Shown piece after piece: positions 55,857-64,000 of a stretch of DNA of 64,000 nt (positions within the stretch are counted from its first letter, which is position 1; each line of letters opens with the position of its first letter). The notes under the pieces are model-generated. The model saw only the letters and a program-made list of their open reading frames with translations. It was not told where the DNA came from and made no database searches. Origin of the DNA: Pseudomonas kilonensis (lineage in GTDB: Bacteria > Pseudomonadota > Gammaproteobacteria > Pseudomonadales > Pseudomonadaceae); assembly GCF_001269885.1 (NCBI RefSeq), contig NZ_LHVH01000016.1, forward strand, positions 1-64,000, in the 5' to 3' direction. The position numbers were made by a program, and so were the translations under genes.

Positions 55857-56720
55857 ATGCGTACATCCGTACGTGTCGCCGTCACGCTGTGCATGGTGGC
55901 CGTGGCGATTTTCGCCGGGTTTCACTTGTGGCAGTACTACATGCTCACACCCTGGACCCGCGATGCGCGGATCCGCGCCGACGTGGTGGTGATTGCCCCC
56001 GACGTGTCGGGTTGGGTGCGCGAGCTCAAGGCGGTGGATAACCAACAGGTCAAGGCCGGCGATGTGTTGCTGAGTATCGACCGTGAGCGTTTCGAGGCAG
56101 CGCTGGAGAAGGCACGGGCCGTTGTGCAGACGCGCCAGCAGCAACTGAGCCTGCGCGAACACGAAGCCAGCCGCCGCGCCGCCCTTGGGCCCCAGGCCAT
56201 CAGCGCCGAACTGCGGGAAAACGCCCAGATCAACGCCGGCATCGCCCGAGGCGAACTGCGCGAAGCCCAGGCCGAGGCCAAGGTCGCCGAACTGAACCTG
56301 GCGCGCAGCCAGGTCCTGGCCCCACGCAACGGCCACATCACCAACCTGCGCCTGGCCGAAGGCAACTACGTGAATGCCGGGCAGCCGGTGATGGCGCTGA
56401 TCGACGACTCGACGTTCTATGTGCAGGCCTATTTCGAAGAAACCAAGTTGCCGAGGATTCGCGTAGGCGATCCGGTCAAGATCTGGCTGATGAGCGCCGG
56501 CCATGCACTGGAGGGCCATGTCGAGAGCATCAGCCGTGGCATTACCGACCGCAACACCAACCCCGATGCACAGTTGCTGGCGGAGGTCGAGCCGACCTTC
56601 AACTGGGTGCGCCTGGCCCAGCGGATACCGGTGCGGATCAAGTTGGACAAGGTGCCGGAGGGGGTGAACCTGAGCGCGGGGATGACGGCGAGCGTGCAGG
56701 TGCGCGAAGACTCGCCTTAA
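55857..56720 (+). CDS. HlyD-family periplasmic adaptor (AaeA-like)
   Basis: This 287-residue adaptor has an N-terminal membrane anchor (residues 8-30) and the biotinyl-lipoyl halves: RADVVVIAPDVSGWVRELKAVDNQQVKAGDVLLSID and VLAPRNGHITNLRLAEGNYVNAG. A coiled-coil hairpin (about 75-145) and a beta-barrel part are also seen. TAGGAG lies 6 bases before the ATG. It would connect the FUSC exporter to an outer-membrane channel. Confidence 0.92.
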   Translation: MRTSVRVAVTLCMVAVAIFAGFHLWQYYMLTPWTRDARIRADVVVIAPDVSGWVRELKAVDNQQVKAGDVLLSIDRERFEAALEKARAVVQTRQQQLSLREHEASRRAALGPQAISAELRENAQINAGIARGELREAQAEAKVAELNLARSQVLAPRNGHITNLRLAEGNYVNAGQPVMALIDDSTFYVQAYFEETKLPRIRVGDPVKIWLMSAGHALEGHVESISRGITDRNTNPDAQLLAEVEPTFNWVRLAQRIPVRIKLDKVPEGVNLSAGMTASVQVREDSP

Positions 56721-56810
56721 ATGTGGGAGCAAGGCTTGCCCGCGATGAAGATAACTCAGTCTCTCAGGGAACCGAGGCGCCTGCATCGCGAGCAAGCTTT
56801 GCTCCCACAT
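56721..56810. repeat. REPIN directly after the efflux operon
   Basis: ATGTGGGAGCAAGGCTTGCC...GAGCAAGCTTTGCTCCCACAT begins one base after the stop codon of the adaptor gene. The arms are of mixed type. Confidence 0.85.
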
Positions 56811-56850
56811 TTATGGCTCGCCACAAGTCATTCACTTTAGATCGCGGTAA

Positions 56851-57321
56851 TCAACCCACAGTAATCGCCGGCAACGTCGGCAAGGTCACGGTCTGCTGCT
56901 TGCGCGGTGCGAGGATTTCGGCTTCGCCGTCCACCACCAGCTCATCGCGCTGGTTGAACACGCGGGTGGCGATGCGTACACGGAACTTCGGCAGTTTTTC
57001 CAGGATTTCCAGGCGCACGGTCAGGGTGTCGCCGATTTTCACCGGTTTCTGGAAGCTCATCTGCTGGCCGATGTAGATGGTGCCCGGCCCAGGCAGCTCG
57101 CAGGCCACCGCCGCGCTGATCAGCGCACCGCTGAACATGCCATGGGCGATGCGCTCCTTGAACATGCTCGCTGCGGCGAACTCGGCGTCCAGGTGCACCG
57201 GGTTGTGATCGCCCGACATCGCCGCGAACAGCTGGATGTCACGCTCTTCGACGGTCTTGCTGTAGCTGGCGGTCTGGCCAATTTCGAGGGCTTCGTAAGG
57301 GGTGTTGGTAACCTGGGTCAT
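56851..57321 (-). CDS. phaJ: (R)-specific enoyl-CoA hydratase, MaoC-like (PhaJ4)
   Basis: This 156-residue hot-dog-fold hydratase turns trans-2-enoyl-CoA into (R)-3-hydroxyacyl-CoA, linking beta-oxidation to polyhydroxyalkanoate synthesis. The R-hydratase motif AAMSGDHNPVHLD places the catalytic Asp at 38 and His at 43. The ATG at 57321 gives the PhaJ4 length; the open frame upstream lacks similarity. Its neighbours (lipase, fadD2, fadD1) have the P. aeruginosa PA3302-PA3299 order. Confidence 0.92.
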   Translation of the reverse strand: MTQVTNTPYEALEIGQTASYSKTVEERDIQLFAAMSGDHNPVHLDAEFAAASMFKERIAHGMFSGALISAAVACELPGPGTIYIGQQMSFQKPVKIGDTLTVRLEILEKLPKFRVRIATRVFNQRDELVVDGEAEILAPRKQQTVTLPTLPAITVG

Positions 57322-57365
57322 CTGTTTCAAATCCTGTGACGGGGTAAAGGAAAAACGCGGCAAGC

Positions 57366-58310
57366 CTACTCGCTACGTGGCGGCCGCTTGTGGCTCAGGG
57401 TCTGGGCAATCCAGGCCAGCACGTCGGCGGTCACTTCATCGCGGTTGGTTTCATTGAACAATTCGTGCCGGGCCTGTGGGTAAATCGTCAATTGCAGGTG
57501 CTGGCTGCCGGCGTCGCGCAGGGCGTCGGCCAGATCCTTCAGACGCTTGCCTTCGCTCACCGGATCACATTCGCCGCCGATCACCAGCAGGGGCAGGCCC
57601 GGATCGATCTGGGCGAGATTGGACGCTTTGCTGATTTGCTGCAAGCCACCGAGCAGATCGACCCACAGTTGATTGGTGCAGCGAAAGCCGCACAGCGGGT
57701 CGTGGACGTACTTGTCGACTTCGGCCGGGTCGCGGCTGAGCCAGTCGAAGGGGGTACGCGTGGGTTTGAATTTCTTGTTGAAACTGCCGAACGACAGCCA
57801 CTCGATCAACGCGCTGCGCCCCGTGGCACCCTGGCGCCAGCGTTCGAAGCGGGCGATCAGGCGAGCGCTGCGGTAGAGCGTCACCGGCTGAAAGTTCGAG
57901 CCGCTGAGAATCGCCCCGTGCAGGCTGGCGCTGTGATGCAACAAATAACCCTGGGCGATGTAGCTGCCCATGCTGTGGCCCAGCAGCAGGATGGGGGTAT
58001 CGGGATATTGCTGGACGATGTGGTGGTTGAGGCTGGCCAGGTCGCCCACGACCTTGAGCCAACCGTCCTCATCGGCAAAGTGACCGAGAATCGCTTCCTC
58101 GCCCGTCTTGCCATGGCCGCGCAGGTCCACAGCGCAGACACCGTAGCCCTCGTCGCACAGTGCCTGGGCCAGGCGGGCGTAGCGGCCGCTGTGTTCGGCC
58201 ATGCCATGGGCCAGCATGATCACCGCCAACGGGGCGGTTTCAGGCAGCCACTGGTTGACGAACAGGCGGCTATGGTCGGTCGCGGTCAGCCAGAACGTTT
58301 GGTGGATCAT
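57366..58310 (-). CDS. Alpha/beta hydrolase, monoacylglycerol lipase-like
   Basis: This 314-residue hydrolase (Hydrolase_4 family) shows HGMAEHSGRYARLAQAL, the nucleophile elbow LLGHSMGSYIAQ, the acidic residue in VIGGECDPVSEG and the catalytic His in PQARHELFNE. It probably releases fatty acids from mono- or lysophospholipids for the FadD enzymes next to it. AAAGGA precedes the ATG at 58310; the upstream ATG at 58352 is not needed. Confidence 0.92.
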   Translation of the reverse strand: MIHQTFWLTATDHSRLFVNQWLPETAPLAVIMLAHGMAEHSGRYARLAQALCDEGYGVCAVDLRGHGKTGEEAILGHFADEDGWLKVVGDLASLNHHIVQQYPDTPILLLGHSMGSYIAQGYLLHHSASLHGAILSGSNFQPVTLYRSARLIARFERWRQGATGRSALIEWLSFGSFNKKFKPTRTPFDWLSRDPAEVDKYVHDPLCGFRCTNQLWVDLLGGLQQISKASNLAQIDPGLPLLVIGGECDPVSEGKRLKDLADALRDAGSQHLQLTIYPQARHELFNETNRDEVTADVLAWIAQTLSHKRPPRSE

Positions 58311-58523
58311 GGCGATTCCTTTTGTGCAGCGTCGCTGCATTGTATAGCGCATCCTTTGCGTCTCGCCTGATCAGGCCACACCTAGGCAAGAAGATTCACA
58401 CAATCTATGACGCAGGTTGCCATATTTGCCTGATTGGCCATAGCTGCTAGTGTCCCAGGAGTTCCACCTCTGCAAGCGATACAGAGGCGGCCCGGACATG
58501 CTCAGGTAAAGAGGACAAAAACA

Positions 58524-60212
58524 ATGCAGCCTGATTTCTGGAATGACAAGCGCCCGACCGGCGTGCCCCTGGATGTTGACCTTGGGGCCTACAAGTCGGT
58601 GATCGAGGTGTTCGAACGTTCCTGTAAGAAATTTGCCGACCGTCCGGCGTTCAGCAACATGGGGGTGACGCTCACCTATGCCGAGCTGGAGCGCTACAGC
58701 GCGGCTTTCGCCGGCTACCTGCAAGCCCATACCGACCTGGCGCCAGGTGATCGAATCGCGGTGCAGATGCCTAATATCCTGCAGTATCCGATCGCCGTGT
58801 TCGGTGCCTTGCGCGCCGGGCTGGTCGTGGTCAACACCAACCCGTTGTACACCGCGCGGGAAATGCGTCATCAGTTCAAGGACTCCGGTGCCCGGGCGCT
58901 GGTGTACCTGAATATGTTCGGGCAGAAAGTCCAGGAGGTGTTGCCCGATACGGACCTGCAGTACCTGATCGAAGCGAAGATGGGCGACCTGATGCCCACT
59001 GCCAAGGGCTGGCTGGTCAACACGATGGTGAGCAAGGTCAAGAAAATGGTCCCGGCCTATTCGCTGCCCCAGGCCATTTCCTTCAAGAGCGCCTTGCGCC
59101 TGGGACGCGGCCAGGGCATCAAGCCGCTGAACGTCAGCCTCGATGACATTGCGGTGTTGCAGTACACCGGCGGCACCACCGGGTTGGCGAAGGGCGCAAT
59201 GCTGACCCACGGCAACCTGGTGGCCAACATGCAACAGGCCCGGGCCTGCCTGGGGCAGCTCGGCGATGACGGCCATCCACTGTTGCGCGAAGGCCAGGAG
59301 GTCATGATCGCACCGCTGCCGCTGTACCATATCTATGCATTCACGGCGAACTGCATGTGCATGATGGTGACCGGCAATCACAACGTGCTGATCACCAATC
59401 CGCGGGACATCGGTGGTTTCATCAAGGAACTGAAGAACTGGCGTTTCTCGCTGCTGCTGGGACTCAACACGTTGTTCGTGGCACTGATGGACCATCCGGA
59501 TTTCAAGACCCTGGATTTTTCCAACCTCAAGGTCACCAACTCAGGTGGCACGGCGCTGATCAAGGCCACCGCCGAACGTTGGGAGCAGATCACCGGTTGC
59601 GGCATCACCGAAGGTTATGGTTTGACCGAAACCTCGCCAGTGGCCAGTGCCAATCCTTACGGTGGCAAGTCCCGGTTGGGCACGGTGGGGATGCCGGTGC
59701 CGGGCACGCTGATGAAAGTGATCAACGACGATGGCGTTGAGCAGCCCCTGGGCGAGCGCGGCGAGCTGTGCATCAAGGGCCCGCAGATCATGAAAGGCTA
59801 CTGGAACAAGCCTGAGGCTACCGCGGAAGTGCTGGACAATGAGGGCTGGTTCAAGTCCGGCGATATCGCGGTGATCGACCCGGACGGTTTCGTGCGCATC
59901 GTCGACCGCAAGAAGGACATGATCATCGTCTCGGGTTTCAATGTGTACCCCAACGAGATCGAAGACGTGGTGATGGCCCATCCCAAGGTGGCCAACTGCG
60001 CAGTGATCGGCGTGCCGGACGAACGTTCGGGGGAGGCGGTGAAGCTGTTCGTGGTGGCGCGCGAAACCGGCGTCAGCCTTGAAGAACTCAAGGCCTACTG
60101 CAAGGAGAACTTCACCGGCTACAAGATTCCCAAGCACATCGTGCTGCGGGAGTCGTTGCCCATGACCCCGGTGGGCAAGATTCTGCGGCGGGAGTTGCGG
60201 GATATCGCCTGA
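58524..60212 (+). CDS. fadD2: Long-chain acyl-CoA synthetase FadD2
   Basis: This 562-residue AMP-forming ligase activates fatty acids to acyl-CoA. It has the P-loop YTGGTTGLAKGAM (about residues 213-225), GYGLTETSP, the WFKSGDIAVIDPDGF hinge, RKKDMIIVSGFNVYPNEIE and the C-terminal Lys in PVGKILRRELR. The order of the two ligases matches fadD2-fadD1 of P. aeruginosa. AGAGGA lies upstream of the ATG. It is divergent from the lipase gene. Confidence 0.95.
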   Translation: MQPDFWNDKRPTGVPLDVDLGAYKSVIEVFERSCKKFADRPAFSNMGVTLTYAELERYSAAFAGYLQAHTDLAPGDRIAVQMPNILQYPIAVFGALRAGLVVVNTNPLYTAREMRHQFKDSGARALVYLNMFGQKVQEVLPDTDLQYLIEAKMGDLMPTAKGWLVNTMVSKVKKMVPAYSLPQAISFKSALRLGRGQGIKPLNVSLDDIAVLQYTGGTTGLAKGAMLTHGNLVANMQQARACLGQLGDDGHPLLREGQEVMIAPLPLYHIYAFTANCMCMMVTGNHNVLITNPRDIGGFIKELKNWRFSLLLGLNTLFVALMDHPDFKTLDFSNLKVTNSGGTALIKATAERWEQITGCGITEGYGLTETSPVASANPYGGKSRLGTVGMPVPGTLMKVINDDGVEQPLGERGELCIKGPQIMKGYWNKPEATAEVLDNEGWFKSGDIAVIDPDGFVRIVDRKKDMIIVSGFNVYPNEIEDVVMAHPKVANCAVIGVPDERSGEAVKLFVVARETGVSLEELKAYCKENFTGYKIPKHIVLRESLPMTPVGKILRRELRDIA

Positions 60213-60586
60213 GGCCCGCCGGGGTATCTGTCCTGACGAAAACCTGTGGGAGCACAGCTTGCTCGCGATAGCGGTGGAACAGCCTCATTTGTATTGGCTG
60301 ACATACCTCCATCGCGAGCAAGCTGTGCTCCCACAGTTGTTTGATTCAGAGAGATTTAATAGGGCGTAGGTTTTTTACTCTAAAAGTGACCATAAAGTAT
60401 TTGTGAGTCATGTTTGTGACTGTGGTGGCTGCTTTTGGCTCTAGGCGGCCCTCGGCAAAGCTGCTACTCTCGGCGCGCTTTTGTGACTTCTCGGCCTTGA
60501 TTCAAGCCAGATTCACCAATAAACACACACCAATAATAATCGCATCAAATGCGGTGAGAATTCGCGTTGCTGAGGAGTGGGCTTCC
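60213..60586. other. Intergenic region fadD2-fadD1
   Basis: This 374-base gap contains the REPIN at 60244-60337 and then about 250 bases of lower GC content with the probable fadD1 promoter. The frame of fadD1 is open into this region (to 60410), but the extra residues show no ligase similarity. Confidence 0.5.
60244..60337. repeat. REPIN between fadD2 and fadD1
   Basis: CTGTGGGAGCACAGCTTGCTCGCGATAGC...ATCGCGAGCAAGCTGTGCTC-CCACAG. Both arms share the rare GCACAGC variant, again a matched change on both sides. Confidence 0.85.
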
Positions 60587-62278
60587 ATGATTGAAGACTT
60601 TTGGAAGGATAAGTACCCAGCTGGGATTGCTGCCGACATCAATCCAGACGAGTATCCGAATATTCAGGCGGTGTTGAAGCAGTCCTGCCAACGCTTTGCC
60701 AACAAGCCGGCATTCAGCAACCTCGGCAAGACGATCACCTACGGTGAGCTTTACGAGTTGTCCGGGGCGTTTGCCGCGTACCTGCAACAGCATACCGATT
60801 TACAGCCGGGCGATCGAATCGCCGTGCAACTGCCCAACGTTCTCCAGTACCCGGTGGCCGTGTTCGGTGCGATCCGCGCAGGGCTGATCGTGGTCAACAC
60901 CAACCCGCTGTACACCGCGCGGGAAATGGAACACCAGTTCAACGACTCCGGGGCCAAGGCGCTGGTGTGCCTGGCGAACATGGCGCACCTGGCCGAGACC
61001 GTGGTACCCAAGACGGGCGTCAAGCACGTCATCGTCACCGAAGTTGCCGACCTGCTGCCGCCGCTCAAGCGCCTGTTGATCAACAGCGTGATCAAGTACG
61101 TCAAGAAGATGGTCCCGACCTATCACTTGCCCAAGGCCGTCAAGTTCAACGACGTGCTGAGCAAAGGCCACGGCCAGCCCGTGAGCGAAGCCAACCCCAC
61201 CAGCGACGATGTCGCCGTGCTGCAATACACCGGCGGCACCACCGGCGTGGCCAAGGGCGCGATGCTCACCCACCGCAACCTGGTGGCGAACATGTTGCAG
61301 TGCAAGGCGCTGATGGGCTCCAACCTCAATGAAGGTTGCGAGATTCTGATTACGCCGCTGCCGCTGTACCACATCTATGCCTTCACCTTTCATTGCATGG
61401 CGATGATGCTGATCGGCAACCACAACATCCTGATCAGCAACCCGCGCGACCTGCCGGCGATGGTCAAGGAGCTGTCGAAGTGGAAGTTCAGCGGTTTCGT
61501 CGGCCTCAATACCCTGTTCGTGGCCCTGTGCAACAACGAAGCCTTCCGCAAGCTGGATTTCTCAGCCCTGAAAGTCACCCTGTCTGGTGGCATGGCCTTG
61601 CAACTGGCAGCGGCTGAGCGTTGGAAGGCGGTGACCGGTTGCCCGATCTGCGAAGGCTACGGCATGACCGAGACCAGCCCGGTGGCTACCGTCAACCCGA
61701 TCCAGAAGATCCAGGTCGGTACCATCGGCATTCCGGTGCCGTCGACGCTGTGCAAGGTGATCAATGACGCGGGCGTCGAACAGCCATTGGGCGAAATCGG
61801 CGAATTGTGTGTGAAAGGTCCGCAGGTCATGAAGGGCTACTGGCAGCGCCAGGACGCCACCGACGAGATCCTCGACAGCGAAGGCTGGCTCAAGACCGGT
61901 GACATTGCGCTGATCCAGCCGGACGGCTACATGCGCATCGTCGATCGCAAGAAAGACATGATTCTGATCTCCGGTTTCAACGTTTACCCCAACGAACTGG
62001 AAGACGTGCTGGCAACCCTGCCGGGTGTGCTGCAGTGCGCGGCCATCGGCATTCCGGACGAGAAGTCTGGCGAGGCGATCAAGATCTTCATCGTTGCACG
62101 GCCGGGTGTCACGTTGACCAAGGAACAGGTGATGGAACACATGCGTGCCAACGTCACCGGCTACAAAGTGCCCAGGGCCGTGGAGTTCCGTGATGCCTTG
62201 CCGACGACCAACGTGGGCAAGATCCTGCGGCGCGAGTTGCGGGATGAAGAGCTCAGGAAGCTGGGTTTGAAGAAGTAA
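60587..62278 (+). CDS. fadD1: Long-chain acyl-CoA synthetase FadD1
   Basis: This 563-residue AMP-forming ligase starts MIEDFWKDKYPAGIAADINP, close to P. aeruginosa FadD1. It has YTGGTTGVAKGAM, GYGMTETSP, WLKTGDIALIQPDGY, RKKDMILISGFNVYPNELE and NVGKILRRELR. GAGGAG precedes the ATG by about 10 bases. It has its own promoter region and a strong terminator. Confidence 0.96.
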   Translation: MIEDFWKDKYPAGIAADINPDEYPNIQAVLKQSCQRFANKPAFSNLGKTITYGELYELSGAFAAYLQQHTDLQPGDRIAVQLPNVLQYPVAVFGAIRAGLIVVNTNPLYTAREMEHQFNDSGAKALVCLANMAHLAETVVPKTGVKHVIVTEVADLLPPLKRLLINSVIKYVKKMVPTYHLPKAVKFNDVLSKGHGQPVSEANPTSDDVAVLQYTGGTTGVAKGAMLTHRNLVANMLQCKALMGSNLNEGCEILITPLPLYHIYAFTFHCMAMMLIGNHNILISNPRDLPAMVKELSKWKFSGFVGLNTLFVALCNNEAFRKLDFSALKVTLSGGMALQLAAAERWKAVTGCPICEGYGMTETSPVATVNPIQKIQVGTIGIPVPSTLCKVINDAGVEQPLGEIGELCVKGPQVMKGYWQRQDATDEILDSEGWLKTGDIALIQPDGYMRIVDRKKDMILISGFNVYPNELEDVLATLPGVLQCAAIGIPDEKSGEAIKIFIVARPGVTLTKEQVMEHMRANVTGYKVPRAVEFRDALPTTNVGKILRRELRDEELRKLGLKK

Positions 62279-62328
62279 GACCGTTGCCAATGAAGAGCCC
62301 CGCTGATGCGGTAATGCTGTTCACTTAA

Positions 62329-62371
62329 AGAAACGGCGCTTTTCTGAGGAGGGAAAGCGCCGTTTTCTTTT
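62329..62371 (+). terminator. Rho-independent terminator after fadD1
   Basis: AAACGGCGCTTT-TCTGAGGAGGG-AAAGCGCCGTTT, a perfect 12-bp stem followed by TCTTTT. Confidence 0.9.
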
Positions 62372-62410
62372 GGGCTGGATTGGGGGCATATCCTTTGCTG
62401 CGGTCACGGC

Positions 62411-62655
62411 TGCTGGCGGTTCCGCTCTTACAGCGGGTCACTTTTGGAAGAGCGCCAAAAGTAACCAAAAGCGCTTTGCCCCACCACTCGGTGCCTCGCC
62501 TAGGCTCGGCATGCCTGAACGAAGGCATTGCTCCGTGGGCCCGCCGCGAAGGGCCATCCATGGCCCAGCGCGGCTACCTCGGCATCCATGCCGAGGTGCC
62601 CACTGCGCAACACCTTCGTTCAGCCATCGTGGTTAACGGGGCGCCCGAGATCAAC
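62411..62655 (+). repeat. Arm 1 of a large (~240-base) inverted repeat
   Basis: CAGCGGGTCACTTTTGGAAG leads into AGCGCCAAAAGTAACC, then CCACCACTCGGTGCCTCGCC, CATGGCCCAGCGCGGC and CATGCCGAGGTGCCCACTGC. The segment contains smaller palindromes (CTTTTGGAAGAGCGCCAAAAG, GGCCATCCATGGCC, CCTCGGCATCCATGCCGAGG). The reverse complement recurs at 62929-63176 with a moderate number of differences. No gene is supported in the whole 62279-63217 gap. Confidence 0.9.
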
Positions 62656-62710
62656 GTCCACCGCGAGGCGGCCTTATAGCCGACCTGGTTCTTGGTGGGA
62701 CCGCGTTTCT

Positions 62711-62803
62711 CCTGTGGGAGCGGGCTTGCTCGCGAAGGCGGTGTGTCAGTTTGCGGTGATGTTGGATGTGCCGGCGCCATCGCGAGCAAGCTCGTTCCAA
62801 CAG
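62711..62803. repeat. REPIN in the loop of the large inverted repeat
   Basis: CTGTGGGAGCGGGCTTGCTC...GAGCAAGCTCGTTCCAACAG. The right arm has decayed (GTTCCAACAG instead of CTCCCACAG). Confidence 0.8.
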
Positions 62804-62845
62804 GTTTTGCGGTGTGTATGGGTTTTCTGTCTGCTGAAGATCCAA

Positions 62846-62878
62846 TGTGGGAGCGAGCTTGCTCGCGATAGCGGTGGT
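62846..62878 (+). repeat. Single REP half
   Basis: ATGTGGGAGCGAGCTTGCTCGCGATAGCGGTGG without a partner arm; an orphan half-element next to the REPIN. Confidence 0.75.
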
Positions 62879-62928
62879 GCAATCACATGGATACTGGACA
62901 TGCACCGCTCTTGCTTTGCTTTTGATCT

Positions 62929-63176
62929 TGATCTGGACGCCCCGTTAAACCACGCTGGCCGAACGCAGGCATTGCGCAGTGGGCACCTCGGCATGGATGC
63001 CGAGGTAGCCGCGCTGGGCCATGGATGGCCCTTCGCGGCGGCCCACGGAGCAATGCCGGAGTGAGGGCACACCGAGCCTAGGCGAGGTGCCGAGTGGTGG
63101 GGCAAAGCGCTTTTGGTTACTTTTGGCGCTCTTCCAAAAGTGACCCGCCGTAAGGGCGGAACCATAAGCCGCCGTT
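62929..63176 (-). repeat. Arm 2 of the large inverted repeat
   Basis: Reverse complement of 62411-62655. Longest shared blocks are the GTTACTTTTGGCGCTCTTCC region and the CATGGATGGCCCTTCGCG region. Differences cluster in the middle (ACACCGAGCC against GGCATGCC and neighbours). Confidence 0.9.
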
Positions 63177-63217
63177 ACGCAAAAAACGGATATACACACC
63201 AAAGCTAGGAAATCGCA

Positions 63218-63595
63218 TTACAACCTGAACTGCGCAAAATCCAGATTGGTGCCACCGGGCCGCATGTCCTGAAGATAGGAGTCCTTGTCAGCACTCAGTT
63301 CCAGACTCAAGGCTGCCTTGCGTTTCCCCTGGTTGCGCACTTCCAGGCCTTCCATCTTTTCGCGCAGGAACACGGTCGGCACTTTCAGGTGCAGCAGCTC
63401 ATCGGTGGCCGGCGTGTGCAGCAGCAGGTGAATCCATTCGTATTGACCGATGGCCAGGCGCCCCACCGGGATATCGAACCAGAAGATGTTGCGGTTACGG
63501 TTCAATTCGCTGAAGTGGCAGTTGTTGACGCCCAGTACGGCGCCGCCCAGATCCTGGTTTCTGCGGGCGATGGCCTGCTTTTTATCGAGTTTCAT
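63218..63595 (-). CDS. Conserved Pseudomonas protein of unknown function
   Basis: This 125-residue soluble protein (MKLDKKQAIARRNQDLGGAV...) alternates polar and hydrophobic residues in a beta-rich pattern (NIFWFDIPVGRLAIGQYEWIHLLLHT). It ends DMRPGGTNLDFAQFRL. I do not recognise the family. The ATG at 63595 has AGGAA 5-9 bases upstream. It is divergent from the YihY-family gene. Confidence 0.75.
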   Translation of the reverse strand: MKLDKKQAIARRNQDLGGAVLGVNNCHFSELNRNRNIFWFDIPVGRLAIGQYEWIHLLLHTPATDELLHLKVPTVFLREKMEGLEVRNQGKRKAALSLELSADKDSYLQDMRPGGTNLDFAQFRL

Positions 63596-63840
63596 AACGT
63601 TCCTACGGGGTTGGAGCTTCAGGCCGCAGCCTGAATACGTGGGGCATTCTCGGTGGTTGCCGGGCAAACATAAAGCCCCGCTTGTAGGAACAATGAAACT
63701 TGGCTCGGCAATCGCCGGTCAATTCAGCGTCGGGCATGAAAGACGAAATTGATCCGAAGTCGCCAAACAGGCTACTTTGTTGTGATAACGGCCCTTGAGT
63801 CGCCAAGCGACCCCCTTTTTTGCGGCGAAAGGAGACGCAC

Positions 63841-64000
63841 ATGATGTTCCCGGCCTTGAAAGGCTTACCCTTGCATCGTGTGATGATGCGCACCGTGACC
63901 GAGTTTCTCGACGACGAGATGTCGACCTACGCCTCGGCATTGGCGTACCAAATGCTGTTTTCGCTGTTTCCTTTCATCCTCTTTTTGATCGCCTTGATCG
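63841..64000 (+). CDS. YihY/virulence factor BrkB family protein, 5' end only
   Basis: From ATG 63841 the frame encodes MMFPALKGLPLHRVMMRTVT then EFLDDEMSTYASALAYQMLFSLFPFILFLIALI, the first membrane helix and SALAYQMLFSLFPFI signature of the YihY (formerly 'RNase BN') family. AAAGGAG lies 7 bases before the start. The gene is cut by the window end. The function of the family is uncertain; it is an inner-membrane protein. Confidence 0.85.
   Translation, partial: MMFPALKGLPLHRVMMRTVTEFLDDEMSTYASALAYQMLFSLFPFILFLIALI

Noticed and set aside
62370..63202. Several 80-180-residue frames inside the large inverted repeat
   Set aside because: The same peptides arise from both arms in mirrored positions and change frame between copies, as expected for non-coding repeats.

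Overview
The window is a gene-dense, GC-rich stretch of bacterial chromosome that I attribute to the Pseudomonas fluorescens/putida group. The basis is gene content and order (a braCDEFG-type transporter, pobA/pobR, an arc operon, gap/edd-glk-gltR2-gtrS-gtsABCD-oprB-hexR/zwf-pgl-eda, and a phaJ4-lipase-fadD2-fadD1 block) plus many copies of the GTGGGAGC...CGCGA REP/REPIN repeat typical of these species. I see no rRNA, tRNA, CRISPR array, prophage or insertion sequence. Nearly all genes look like intact core or conserved accessory genes.

Layout. 0.1-2.5 kb: a four-gene operon on the minus strand with the composition of a bufferin (copper-binding peptide) system: DUF2282 precursor, MNIO/DUF692 enzyme, DUF2063 partner and DoxX membrane protein. 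2.8-7.8 kb: branched-chain amino acid ABC transporter. 8.2-11 kb: a DUF2288 gene and a stand-alone 725-residue tubulin/FtsZ-superfamily protein. 11.3-16.8 kb: two MFS transporters, p-hydroxybenzoate hydroxylase with its AraC-type regulator, and a 58-residue small protein. 17.1-24.4 kb: arginine deiminase pathway (arcD-arcA-argF-arcC plus a DUF5064 gene) under a likely ANR promoter, and a second, divergent arcD copy. 24.5-26.4 kb: a rearranged class III CoA-transferase and a YbaN-like membrane protein. 26.5-31.6 kb: a heme uptake module (ECF sigma, FecR, TonB receptor, heme oxygenase) under a Fur box.

31.8-50.9 kb is the glucose module. Glucose crosses the outer membrane through OprB, is bound by GtsA and imported by GtsBCD, phosphorylated by Glk, oxidised by Zwf and Pgl, and split by Edd and Eda. 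Gap handles the triose-phosphate product. HexR, with operators visible in the gap/edd gap and a near match before zwf, and the GltR2/GtrS two-component system provide control.

51-64 kb: a class V aminotransferase, DUF3820 and PA2169-family small proteins, an AaeXAB-like efflux set (FUSC protein, DUF1656, HlyD adaptor), the phaJ4/lipase/fadD2/fadD1 fatty-acid block, a large nested inverted-repeat region, a conserved small protein, and the start of a YihY-family gene cut by the window end.

Most intergenic gaps carry palindromic repeats of at least five distinct families. Several are unusual: arms that have grown by tandem stuttering with matching variants on both sides, and near-identical copies that flank arcC or gtsBCD.
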